Shown here piece after piece: positions 1 to 6,998 of a DNA stretch of 10,318 bases. Both the position numbers and the translations under genes were made by a program. A model generated the notes under the pieces. It worked only from the letters and a program-made list of their open reading frames with translations, did not search any database and was not told where the DNA came from. This DNA is from Prevotellaceae bacterium (GTDB lineage Bacteria > Bacteroidota > Bacteroidia > Bacteroidales > UBA932). The first letter of the stretch is position 1. Each line of letters starts with the position of its first letter. The DNA is taken from assembly GCA_031257455.1 (NCBI GenBank), contig JAIROQ010000215.1:1-10318 (forward strand), given 5' to 3'.

Positions 1-848
1 TTGATATTTTCCGATTCCAGCATCATCTCAAAGTCATTGCGGGTGTAGGAACTTATCAGCCGGTTGTTTTGGTTGTTGGATTCCGCCACAATATAGGAAT
101 TGAAGTAACGTTTGAGGAATAAATCATCAAACGACATTTGGGAAATTTCGTTTTCACCGGTAAAGCAAAGAGTGTTCGCCAGTGTTTTACGTATTTCGGG
201 ATAATACACCCAGAATAAACGCGCTTTTACTTTTTCGCCGTCTTCATCATCTCCGTCTGCCGTGCGCAGTTGACGGTAATATACGCGGATAGGACAAATG
301 CCGATAATCCGCACAAACATTTGCGAATAACGGGTATCGAAGAACCATTCTTCTTTTATCAACAGTTCCTGTACTTCGCTCCAGTTGATTTGCCCGCGAA
401 TGATCACGGTCGTATCGCCCGTACCGTCCATTTTAGGCCTTGTTTGCTTGCGGTCGGCGGCGTTAAACCGTGTAATAAGGGTTTGGGGCGATAATACGGT
501 GGTAAATTCGTCAGAGTCGGTATCATAGGCCGTTATTTTTCCGGCCTGTATAGCCTGTACCAACGCTTGCACTAAACTTTTGCGGCCTTGCATTACCTCA
601 GTTGGATAGTATAAGGGATAATTGATTTTTTCCCGCAGGTCAATAGTACGCCATATTTTCCTTGCCCATACTACATCGGATTCGCGAATAGGCGTGTAGG
701 GGAAAGGTTCTTTTTCCTGCACTATATCCCGGTGGAATGCGCCGTCCATTACTAAACTTTGCTTTTGTTGCAACTGTTGTTGAGCTACTGCGCTACTGCC
801 GATAAGCAGGAAAATACTAAATAACGAAATGGTAATAAAATGTTTCAT
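1..848 (-). CDS. gldN: GldN/PorN, T9SS periplasmic ring protein (3' end cut off by window edge)
   Basis: The frame starts at ATG 846-848 and stays open to base 1, giving 282 complete codons without a stop, so the C-terminus is missing (family members are usually about 300-360 residues). A Sec signal peptide is visible (MKHFITISLFSIFLL..., likely cleaved after AVA at residue 22, leaving QQQ). Residues about 58-82 hold the family hallmark: an R-E-S-D-V-V-W-A-R-K-I-W-R core followed by DLREKIN and PLYYP. Other recognisable segments are WFFDTRYSQMFVRIIGICPI and FWVYYPEIRK. In studied T9SS systems GldN (PorN) binds the lipoprotein GldK (PorK) to form large periplasmic rings attached to the outer membrane and contacts the periplasmic part of GldM. 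It begins 18 nt after the gldM stop, so it is the last visible gene of the operon. The assignment rests on motifs and gene order, and is firm. Confidence 0.95.
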   Translation of the reverse strand, partial: MKHFITISLFSIFLLIGSSAVAQQQLQQKQSLVMDGAFHRDIVQEKEPFPYTPIRESDVVWARKIWRTIDLREKINYPLYYPTEVMQGRKSLVQALVQAIQAGKITAYDTDSDEFTTVLSPQTLITRFNAADRKQTRPKMDGTGDTTVIIRGQINWSEVQELLIKEEWFFDTRYSQMFVRIIGICPIRVYYRQLRTADGDDEDGEKVKARLFWVYYPEIRKTLANTLCFTGENEISQMSFDDLFLKRYFNSYIVAESNNQNNRLISSYTRNDFEMMLESENI

Positions 849-866
849 ATTATATACAAATAATTT

Positions 867-2411
867 TTATCTAACTTTTACGGTAAGGTCCGGTAACTCC
901 ACATCCCCATTGGGGCCTCTGGCGATTATATTCGTAAAAGCAACGAGTTGTCCCGAACGTACGCGGTTGAATAATTGTTTTTGTTCTTCGGTAAATAATT
1001 GCGAATTGGAGGCTTTTTCTTCCAGGTATCCTTGAATTGTGGCGGATACGGTGAATGAAGTAACCCGGTATTTCAAGTCGAAATCAAAATCTTTCATTTC
1101 GGCAAATATTCCTTGCGAAGCCATCAGGTCGCCTTTTGTGGCGGTTTTCGTAGTAATACCTTCCAAGCGTGGCGTGGGAACGGGCAGGTTTTTCACACGA
1201 AATGTCATGCCGCCCATGTCTTTTCCGTCAAATGCTACGGAGACTTTGCAAAGATTGCCGCTGCCCGGAGTGAGGATAAACTCGTTTGTGCCGCGGGTAA
1301 TCGTACCATTCGTTACGGTTGGTATCAACTTTTCGGGCGGAACGCCGGAAAGTGAAATGCTGATAGGGTTTTCTATACCGCGATATACTACATTCATTTT
1401 GGTCGGCGAAACAACTACATTGGGTTCCGCTACCTGGAATTGGATAGTTACCGGACGCGTTGTTTTTCCGTCCGGTCCGCTAAATTCGATAGCGCCCTTC
1501 AAGTTCACTGGCCCTACCGTTTGCGCCTGATATTTGTAAGTAATTTTACCGGTTTGGTTTGCTTGATAGGTTCTTCCGCCTATTTGCAAAGTAGGACGCG
1601 CTGTAGGGTCATAAGCGGCTAAGAATATTTCGGCGCTGTATTCTGTTCCTTTCAGCACATAATTGGAAGTGGGGATAACCGCCACGTCAATATTCGAGAA
1701 CTTAAAATCGGACGCATCAATTTGGCTGGACAAATGGTTAAGTACTTCGCTTTCGCAGTTGAGAATATCAAGTTGGAATTTTGACAGCAGCGAAATCGCC
1801 GAAATCAGCGGGATACTTTCAAATTGAGTTTCCCAAGTACGGCGCATGCCATCGGAGCCTTCCGGCGGATTGTCGGTTTGCAATAAATTGTGAATAGATT
1901 CGGTAACCATTGTATTACCGGCGGACATTGCGAGTAGAAATTCTTTATAGTCGGTAATTTTTTTGCGGATAGTATAAGCCTCTCCGTTGCCATCGCCAAG
2001 TAAAATCCGGGATGCGACATCGGTATTATCTTTTCCTTCGATAGCCCAAGAGTCAAAAGAGAGTCCGTCATCTTCCAGCGCCGGCGCATCTTCCCCGTCA
2101 CTGGCTTTGACGATTTGTACTTTCAGATGTTGAATATAGATGTACAATTCTTCGGCTCTTGTGTGCACTTCTTCGGCTTTGTCCTGCCAAGGTTTTACTT
2201 TTTCGGGGTTTTCCGCTGCTGCCCGTGCAAAGTCGGACAACTCGGCTTTATTTTTTATGCGAGTGGTTTCAATACTTTGCTTGAGGCTTTTATTAATAAG
2301 CACAAATGCGTCCAACACTTCAACAGATACATTCAGCGCTAACATTGCCGTTAGTACCAAGTACATCATGTTAATCATTTTTTGACGTGGAGTGAGTTTG
2401 CCGCCGGCCAT
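867..2411 (-). CDS. gldM: GldM/PorM, T9SS inner-membrane motor and periplasmic shaft
   Basis: This 514-residue protein matches the family length. The N-terminus is nearly the family consensus: MAGGKLTPRQKMIN, then a single membrane helix (about residues 13-33), with the rest periplasmic. Arg9 is present; in Flavobacterium GldM the equivalent Arg is proposed to interact with the membrane glutamate of GldL during proton-driven rotation. The periplasmic part begins with a helical region (about 40-230) and continues as beta-rich domains, including a NVVVSPTKMNVVYRGIENPI segment (331-350) typical of the C-terminal GldM domains. Known structures show a dimeric, multi-domain shaft reaching towards the GldKN ring. 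It lies 57 nt after gldL and 18 nt before gldN. The ATG at 2411 is chosen because the MAGGKL start is characteristic of the family. No frameshift or missing domain is seen. Confidence 0.97.
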   Translation of the reverse strand: MAGGKLTPRQKMINMMYLVLTAMLALNVSVEVLDAFVLINKSLKQSIETTRIKNKAELSDFARAAAENPEKVKPWQDKAEEVHTRAEELYIYIQHLKVQIVKASDGEDAPALEDDGLSFDSWAIEGKDNTDVASRILLGDGNGEAYTIRKKITDYKEFLLAMSAGNTMVTESIHNLLQTDNPPEGSDGMRRTWETQFESIPLISAISLLSKFQLDILNCESEVLNHLSSQIDASDFKFSNIDVAVIPTSNYVLKGTEYSAEIFLAAYDPTARPTLQIGGRTYQANQTGKITYKYQAQTVGPVNLKGAIEFSGPDGKTTRPVTIQFQVAEPNVVVSPTKMNVVYRGIENPISISLSGVPPEKLIPTVTNGTITRGTNEFILTPGSGNLCKVSVAFDGKDMGGMTFRVKNLPVPTPRLEGITTKTATKGDLMASQGIFAEMKDFDFDLKYRVTSFTVSATIQGYLEEKASNSQLFTEEQKQLFNRVRSGQLVAFTNIIARGPNGDVELPDLTVKVR

Positions 2412-2468
2412 AATTGTTTAGTTTAAAAAGTAGCTTGTGAATATTTTTGTTATTCCGTCATTCGTGAG

Positions 2469-3431
2469 TTATCTTTTTTTCAAAGTCTTATTCACTGTAT
2501 TTACTACCGATACATATGCCGTATTAAGTTCCGCAATCAACTTGTTCAATTCAATCATTTGCCGGTCGAACTGTTGGGATTGTTTTGCCGAGTTACCCAT
2601 CACCGTCAGTAATTTTTGGCTATGTTCGACATATCCTCTATGTTCCTGCATGTACAATTCGTAGGATGTATTTACGGCCTGCAAATTTTTGTTCAATGCC
2701 GCTAAGTTGGCATTCGCCTGTTGTCCGCCTGCGGTAATGGTTTTTGCCGTTTCGTTATAGGCGTTGGCAAAAGCTTGGGTCGTTTGGCTTAGTGCCGTTA
2801 AATTTGCAGTGGCTTGTTGTCCGCCGGCTGCAATGGTTTTCGCCGTTTCATTGTAAGCATTGGCAAAGGCCTGCGTAGTTTGGTTCAATGTCGTCAAATT
2901 GACGTTCGCTTGTTGCCCGCCGGCCATGATGGTTTGCGCTGCTTCGTTGTAAGCGACTGCAAAAGTTTGGGCTGTCTGGTTAAGTACCGTCATGTTGCCT
3001 GCCGCCTGTTGTAATCCGCCGACAAACCGGTTGGAAGTTTCGGCTACGGTAGCCAATGCGCCGAGGCTGCTTAGGGATTGATTAAAACGCTCTACATTTC
3101 TCTTTAAATTATCCGCCGAGTCGGCGTCTATGTCCAACCCTTTCCTTTTCTGCGCGCTCAGCGCTGCTTTGTCTGCTGCGCCATGCCCGTCTCCTAATTC
3201 AGGGAATACCGCATCCCAGTGGTAATCCAAAGGGAGCGGGTCAAATGCCGAGAAAAAGAAAATGATGCATTCAATGCCCATGCCGATAGTAAGCATATAT
3301 CCTGCCAGTGGCCAGTGTTGCAGCTTAAACAATGCGCCGATAATAACCATGGATGCTCCCCAGCCATACATGCGGGCTGTGAATGTTCTCCAACCTTTTT
3401 TTTCTACGAATTGAAAGAATGCCATATTCAA
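2469..3431 (-). CDS. gldL: GldL/PorL, T9SS proton-driven motor subunit with tandem-repeat C-terminus
   Basis: The N-terminal 66 residues hold two membrane helices (about 23-35 and 42-62) around a short HWPLAG turn, ending in FFFSAFDPLP, a GldL signature. Residues proposed to matter in the Flavobacterium motor have counterparts here: Lys36, His39 and the membrane-embedded Glu54 (in GMGIECIIFF). GldL forms a pentamer around two GldM helices and uses the proton gradient to rotate GldM. The remaining roughly 250 residues are predicted cytoplasmic and helical. Residues 152-247 are three consecutive copies of a 32-residue unit rich in Q, T, A and N (QT.Q.FA.AYNE...), with partial copies on each side. 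Total length, 320 residues, is at the long end for the family. The C-terminus resumes a coiled-coil-like pattern (QQFDRQMIELNKLIAELN) and ends NKTLKKR. The gene lies between gldK (32 nt gap) and gldM (57 nt gap). Confidence 0.96.
   Translation of the reverse strand: MNMAFFQFVEKKGWRTFTARMYGWGASMVIIGALFKLQHWPLAGYMLTIGMGIECIIFFFSAFDPLPLDYHWDAVFPELGDGHGAADKAALSAQKRKGLDIDADSADNLKRNVERFNQSLSSLGALATVAETSNRFVGGLQQAAGNMTVLNQTAQTFAVAYNEAAQTIMAGGQQANVNLTTLNQTTQAFANAYNETAKTIAAGGQQATANLTALSQTTQAFANAYNETAKTITAGGQQANANLAALNKNLQAVNTSYELYMQEHRGYVEHSQKLLTVMGNSAKQSQQFDRQMIELNKLIAELNTAYVSVVNTVNKTLKKR
2691..2978 (-). repeat. Three tandem 96-bp units inside gldL (32-residue protein repeat)
   Basis: Within gldL, residues 152-183, 184-215 and 216-247 align without gaps, giving an exact 96-nt period; the GGQQ element recurs with its first Gln at residues 173, 205 and 237. 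Partial copies flank the array: GGLQQAAGN.TVLN at about 138-151, and a degenerate KNLQAVNTSYE copy after 247. A hand alignment of two adjacent copies gives about 13 synonymous and 5 amino-acid-changing codon differences out of 32. The DNA has therefore drifted while the protein pattern stayed. This looks like an old internal duplication kept by selection, not a recent slippage event. Confidence 0.9.
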
Positions 3432-3463
3432 ATATTATTTAGTAGTTATGTGTTTTTTTATTG

Positions 3464-4807
3464 TTAGCGGGTTCCCATATACGACCGTACGCAACGGAAT
3501 CCGATATATGATTTGGTAGAATCCTGGTATTCGTACATACGTGTGCCGCATTGTAAGAAATACGAAATATCTTTCCATGAACCGCCACGCACGACTTTGC
3601 GTTTGAAGACGGACGGGTCGGAGCTTTTGGAATTGGTCGTGAAATTCGGTTCCAAATCGTGGTACTGGCTATACGCATTTTCATCGAATGTATTGGACGT
3701 CCATTCGGACACATTGCCTGCCATGTCGTACAGCCCGTAATCGTTCGGTTCGTAAGAACCTACGGGCATGGTGTACACGCCGCCGTCCAGTTCATATTTC
3801 CCGCGTTGCGGTTTGAAATTCGCCAAATAGCAGCCTTCCTTATTGGTCGCATACGGCCCGCCCCAGGGATAGAGTTCACTTTCCAGGCCGCCGCGCGCCG
3901 CATATTCCCATTCCGCTTCATTCGGTAGCCGGTAGGGATTGGGATAATCTCTCGAAAGGCTGGAGTAAATCATATCCGTACGCCACCAGCAGAATGCCGT
4001 AGCCTGTTTCCACGAAATGCCGACTACCGGATAGTCATTGTAGGATACGTGAGAAAAATAGCTGGTCACAAAAGGCTCGTTGTAGGAAAAAGCAAAATCG
4101 CGTATCCAGCACAGGGTATCGGGATATACATAAACCGATTCTTTCATAATAAATGAACTGCGGTCGCGTATCTCTTCGCGTTCTCCCTGTGCATTGATGA
4201 TAAAACCGGTATATTTTTTCTGTTCCGCATCGTAACGGGCATGAGCGGCCTGTTGGTAGTCAATCCATGAGTATTCATAAATCAATTTACGGACGTCTAT
4301 TTCTTCCCGTCTGGAAATGGCTTCGTCTCCGGAATAATTCATTTCACGGAGAAGCGAGCGGTGTGCTTCGTCTTTACGGTTTATACGCGCCCGCCAGTTT
4401 AATGGCCGTTTCTCGTCATCGGTATAATCGAAATCTTCATCTTCCGGCAAGAAAAAGTTGTCGTCTGCTGTGCCTAAGAGCGCACGGATAATAGAGTCCC
4501 GTACATAGTTTGCAAATTGGCGGTATTCATAATTGGTGATTTCCGTTTGGTCCATCCAAAAGGCATTGATTGTGATTGTGCGGGGAACAGCGTTCATAGC
4601 CCACAAAATATCCTGGTCGTTATTTCCTATTACCACATGTCCGGAAGGGATATATATCATTCCAGAAGGCGGTATTTCTGTTGTTCCTGCAGATTTTCCT
4701 TTTGTTCCACGCGACAATTCGCCTGTGTAACCGTAATTAGACCCCATACACCCGTAGAGGCAGAGAGATAATATAATAACCACAGTTAAGTAGAGCGATT
4801 TATTCAT
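3464..4807 (-). CDS. gldK: GldK/PorK, T9SS ring lipoprotein with FGE/sulfatase-modifying-type fold
   Basis: This 447-residue protein starts with a lipoprotein signal peptide; lipobox LYGC places the lipidated Cys at residue 20, and the next residue is Met, not Asp. Residues about 48-440 carry the formylglycine-generating-enzyme-like (FGE-sulfatase) fold: SGMIYIPSGHVVIG (48-61), RLPNEAEWEYAARGG (293-307), DMAGNVSEW (361-369), VVRGGSW (405-411) and the terminal GFRC (436-439). A long Asp/Glu/Tyr/Arg-rich insertion (about 105-245) splits the fold, as in GldK proteins. The cysteine pair used for catalysis by true FGE enzymes is not visible after RGGSW (only Cys420 and Cys439 follow), so a structural role is expected. 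In known systems GldK (PorK) sits on the periplasmic face of the outer membrane and builds rings with GldN. It follows porP by 27 nt and precedes gldL by 32 nt. Confidence 0.96.
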   Translation of the reverse strand: MNKSLYLTVVIILSLCLYGCMGSNYGYTGELSRGTKGKSAGTTEIPPSGMIYIPSGHVVIGNNDQDILWAMNAVPRTITINAFWMDQTEITNYEYRQFANYVRDSIIRALLGTADDNFFLPEDEDFDYTDDEKRPLNWRARINRKDEAHRSLLREMNYSGDEAISRREEIDVRKLIYEYSWIDYQQAAHARYDAEQKKYTGFIINAQGEREEIRDRSSFIMKESVYVYPDTLCWIRDFAFSYNEPFVTSYFSHVSYNDYPVVGISWKQATAFCWWRTDMIYSSLSRDYPNPYRLPNEAEWEYAARGGLESELYPWGGPYATNKEGCYLANFKPQRGKYELDGGVYTMPVGSYEPNDYGLYDMAGNVSEWTSNTFDENAYSQYHDLEPNFTTNSKSSDPSVFKRKVVRGGSWKDISYFLQCGTRMYEYQDSTKSYIGFRCVRSYMGTR

Positions 4808-4834
4808 AATTAATTTTAATGTATTTTTAATTTT

Positions 4835-5773
4835 TTACAAATATCTTATACTTTTGTACCGTTGTGCACCGCGCACGGTCTTTACCGCAAACGAATAGCT
4901 TAACATCAACTCATGCGTGCCGCTGCTGAAGCGGCTTAGCCGGGAAGTGGCATATTCGTAGGCATAGGCCACCTGCAATCCGCTGAAAACTTCCAGCCCG
5001 GCCATGGCAGCGATTGTCTGTCCCCAACGGTAGCTGATACCCGCCCAGTATTTTTTATTATACATCGCATGGCAGGCTATGTTGTAGCTTGTTTGCGTAA
5101 AGTCGGACACCACCGTCAACATGGGCGTTATCATCCACGTGGTACTGTCCGCAAAGAATGTAAACCCGCCCGTAAGGTACAGCGTGGGGCGGTAGCGGGC
5201 ATTATTGTCAACGCCTAATTTGGGGCTGGTAAGATGCGTGAATGATACTCCGCCAAACCAGCGGGAATTGGAATAATACGCTCCTGTTCCCAAATCGAAT
5301 GCGGCGCCTGCATTTTCCTGGCTCGGCGCTACCGGGTCAGTTCCGCCGTCCGGCAGTTTCCATGTATTGTTGGCATACCAGCTGCCGATAAAGCCCAACG
5401 AAACGCCTATGCCTATTTGCCCGTCTCCCAAGTCCCGGCGGTACGCATAGCCGAAATTTAATCCCGGCGCACGTAGAAAACCGGCTACCTCGTTCTGCAA
5501 CGTAACGCTGATACCGCTGCGTATTCCGAATACATTCACCGGCCCATGCACGTTTACAACGGTAGAAACGGGCGCTTCGTCAAATCCTCGTAACTCCAAA
5601 CGGTTATAGCCGGAGGCGCAAAACATCCCTTCTTGCGTATTGCCCGCATACCCCGGATTTATAAATGTTGGGTTCATAAACCATAAATTAAATTGAGCGT
5701 CTTGTTGTGCCTGAACTTTGCTGGAAATCCCCATTATGGCTATTGCCGGAAGTATTTTATACCAAACAGTCAT
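4835..5773 (-). CDS. porP: PorP/SprF-family outer-membrane protein of the T9SS
   Basis: This 312-residue protein has a Sec signal peptide cleaved probably after VQA (residue 22). The mature start, QQDAQFNLWFMNPTFINPGYAG, carries the PorP/SprF hallmark (QDxQF, then MNPxxxNPxYAG). The remainder alternates Gly/aromatic-rich strands, as expected for an outer-membrane beta barrel (for example YAYRRDLGDGQIGIGVSLGF and GGVSFTHLTSPKLG), and no lipobox is present. PorP is required for T9SS function in Porphyromonas, where the gene directly precedes porKLMN; the same order occurs here, so the symbol porP is preferred over sprF. It is the first gene of the downstream unit, about 385 nt after the previous gene's stop, with a candidate promoter at 5810-5841. 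It may associate with peptidoglycan or adhesins as proposed for homologues; that is not visible in the sequence. Confidence 0.92.
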   Translation of the reverse strand: MTVWYKILPAIAIMGISSKVQAQQDAQFNLWFMNPTFINPGYAGNTQEGMFCASGYNRLELRGFDEAPVSTVVNVHGPVNVFGIRSGISVTLQNEVAGFLRAPGLNFGYAYRRDLGDGQIGIGVSLGFIGSWYANNTWKLPDGGTDPVAPSQENAGAAFDLGTGAYYSNSRWFGGVSFTHLTSPKLGVDNNARYRPTLYLTGGFTFFADSTTWMITPMLTVVSDFTQTSYNIACHAMYNKKYWAGISYRWGQTIAAMAGLEVFSGLQVAYAYEYATSRLSRFSSGTHELMLSYSFAVKTVRGAQRYKSIRYL

Positions 5774-5809
5774 GCACTTTACCCCTGATTTCTACATTAA
5801 GTAATTTTA

Positions 5810-5841
5810 CAAAGTAACTAAATAAAACCGAATTGCGCAAA
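5810..5841 (-). promoter_or_regulatory. Candidate Bacteroidota-type promoter for porP-gldKLMN
   Basis: Read on the minus strand, a TTTG element (5838-5841) is followed after 20 nt by TTACTTTG (5810-5817). That differs at one base from the Bacteroidota -7 consensus TAnnTTTG, and the spacing fits the usual 19-21 nt. Transcription would begin about 30 nt before the porP ATG. The surrounding sequence is AT-rich and contains no competing gene. This is a motif match only. Confidence 0.5.
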
Positions 5842-5945
5842 AAAAAGTATTGTTTTAATTAAAAAAAACAGTATACACCCTGTCTCTTACATCAATATAG
5901 TTGCCTGCGTTTGACTACATTTTTTCCTGTAAGTTTAACGGAGAA

Positions 5946-6082
5946 TTAGTGGTTAGCGGTATTAGTCATTTGGAGATTTGGAGATTTGAAGATTTGAAAA
6001 TGTGAAGATGTGCTAATGTGACTAATTTTTTAATGTGACTAATTGGGCTGACGCCAACTATCCATTAATCATTAATCATTAA
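5946..6082. repeat. Composite block of short degenerate tandem repeats
   Basis: Several simple motifs follow one another. TTAGTGG/TTAGCGG lies at 5946-5959. Six consecutive 8-mers of the gagatttg / aagatttg / aaaatgtg / aagatgtg / ctaatgtg series lie at 5973-6020. The 13-mer taatgtgactaat occurs twice, at 6014-6026 and 6031-6043. CATTAAT occurs two and a half times at 6063-6082. The 8-mer copies change stepwise from one end to the other. There is no open frame and no flanking transposase. Confidence 0.75.
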
Positions 6083-6102
6083 AATACGCTTGATTTGTGC
6101 GG

Positions 6103-6140
6103 AAAATAAAATCACCGGAAAATTTTCCGATGATTTTTTT
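6103..6140 (-). terminator. Intrinsic terminator of the M23-MerR-Nif3-zinc ribbon operon
   Basis: A 30-nt near-perfect palindrome (6108-6137) lies about 22 nt past the stop of the zinc-ribbon gene. Around the centre (6122/6123) all 15 pairs match except 6115/6130. In minus-strand RNA that position is a G.U pair; in plus-strand RNA it would be a C-A mismatch, so the minus reading forms the better stem. In the minus direction the stem is followed by a T-rich tract, TTTTATTTT. The inner part is AAAATTTT, so the real loop is probably four or more nucleotides. Confidence 0.85.
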
Positions 6141-6158
6141 GTTCTATTTTGGCTTGTA

Positions 6159-6980
6159 TTAGTCGGAAAAACTCTTATCCACTAAAATGCGGCCGCAATA
6201 TTCGCATACAATAATTTTTTTACTCAATGCAATGTCTAATTGGCGTTGCGGCGGAATTTTATTGAAGCATCCGCCGCAGGCATCGCGTTCTACGGTTACT
6301 ACCGCCAAACCGTTGCGTGCATTCTGGCGTACTTTTTTATACGCAATCAACATGCGGTCGTCAATAAATTTCTGCAAATCTTCCGATTTTTTCTCTAACG
6401 CTTTTTCTTCTTTAGACGTTTCGGAAACAATTTCATCTAATTCCTTTTTCTTCAATTCAAGGTCTTCGGTACGGTCGGCCAATAATTTTTTAGCGTCATC
6501 CAACATACCTTTCCGCTCTTTCAGTTGCAGCGTGTATTCCCTCACGCGCTTTTCCGCCAGTTCGATTTCCAAATTCTGGTATTCGATTTCTTTGGACAAC
6601 GAGTCATATTCGCGGTTGTTTTTCACATTTTTTTGTTGTTCGGTATATTTTTTTACCGCTGCGCTTGCTGTATTGATGTCTATTTTCCGTTTGGCAATGT
6701 TGGCTTCCATGTCTTTTACTTCGCCCTGCAAATTGGATATGCGCGTTTTCAGCCCTTGTATTTCATCTTCGAGGTCGCGCACTTCCAGCGGCAATTCGCC
6801 GCGTACGGCGCGGAGTTTATCTATTTGCGAATCGGTTTGCTGGATTTGATAAAGTATTCGCAATTTTGCTTCCGGCGAATCATTATCTACCGTTGCCTGT
6901 TTTTTTGAAACTGCCGGCTTTGCAGGCGCCGGAGCGGTTTCTTTTTTTGTCGCTTTTGGGGGAGTTACTTTTTTTGCCAT
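6159..6980 (-). CDS. Coiled-coil protein with C-terminal C4 zinc ribbon (DUF164 / zf-RING_7 family)
   Basis: This 273-residue protein has three parts. Residues 1-35 are a Lys/Ala/Pro/Thr-rich, probably disordered tail. Residues about 36-210 are highly charged heptad-like helix, a long antiparallel coiled coil, including NNREYDSLSKEIEYQ, a typical family segment. The C-terminus has four cysteines in two CxxC pairs, C235/C238 (CGGC) and C259/C262 (CEYC), placed to bind one zinc ion. The family is widespread, and nucleic-acid or chaperone-like roles have been suggested, but no firm function is known to me. It starts 18 nt after the Nif3-family gene, a frequent neighbour in other bacteria, and is followed by the terminator, so it closes the operon. 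The basic tail is longer than I would expect for the family. Confidence 0.88.
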   Translation of the reverse strand: MAKKVTPPKATKKETAPAPAKPAVSKKQATVDNDSPEAKLRILYQIQQTDSQIDKLRAVRGELPLEVRDLEDEIQGLKTRISNLQGEVKDMEANIAKRKIDINTASAAVKKYTEQQKNVKNNREYDSLSKEIEYQNLEIELAEKRVREYTLQLKERKGMLDDAKKLLADRTEDLELKKKELDEIVSETSKEEKALEKKSEDLQKFIDDRMLIAYKKVRQNARNGLAVVTVERDACGGCFNKIPPQRQLDIALSKKIIVCEYCGRILVDKSFSD

Positions 6981-6998
6981 ATTTATTGTTATTATATT

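Larger units (their letters stand above)
5774..6158. other. 385-nt intergenic region between the two operons
   Basis: No coding frame is supported here. From high to low coordinates it contains the terminator of the upstream operon (6108-6137), a block of degenerate short tandem repeats (about 5946-6082), an AT-rich stretch with homopolymer A/T runs, and the candidate porP promoter (5810-5841). I found no tRNA, riboswitch or transposon end that I could defend. Confidence 0.7.

Noticed and set aside
1039..1530. Open plus-strand frame of 163 codons opposite gldM
   Set aside because: gldM is certain over this stretch; the antisense frame has no motif, no start context and no neighbours on that strand.
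2412..2468. The 57-nt gldL-gldM gap as a possible regulatory element or internal promoter
   Set aside because: I see only a weak GAATA/TATTC stem and no TAnnTTTG box with proper spacing; it is the largest gap within the gld genes but otherwise ordinary.
5880..5893. CTGTCTCTTA followed by CATC, resembling a Tn5 mosaic end with four bases missing
   Set aside because: Only a 10-base exact match, no partner inverted copy, no transposase, and intact genes on both sides. It is either chance or at most a trace of adapter sequence; searching raw reads at this point would decide.
6044..6058. Small TTGG...CCAA hairpin in the intergenic region
   Set aside because: Short stem with a bulge and no tail of U; not distinguishable from chance next to the much stronger palindrome at 6108-6137.
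6187..6849. Open plus-strand frame of 220 codons opposite the zinc-ribbon gene
   Set aside because: It is the antisense of a Lys/Glu-rich coiled-coil gene, which naturally gives Ser/Phe-rich open frames; there are no recognisable domains, and the opposite strand has a clear family match.
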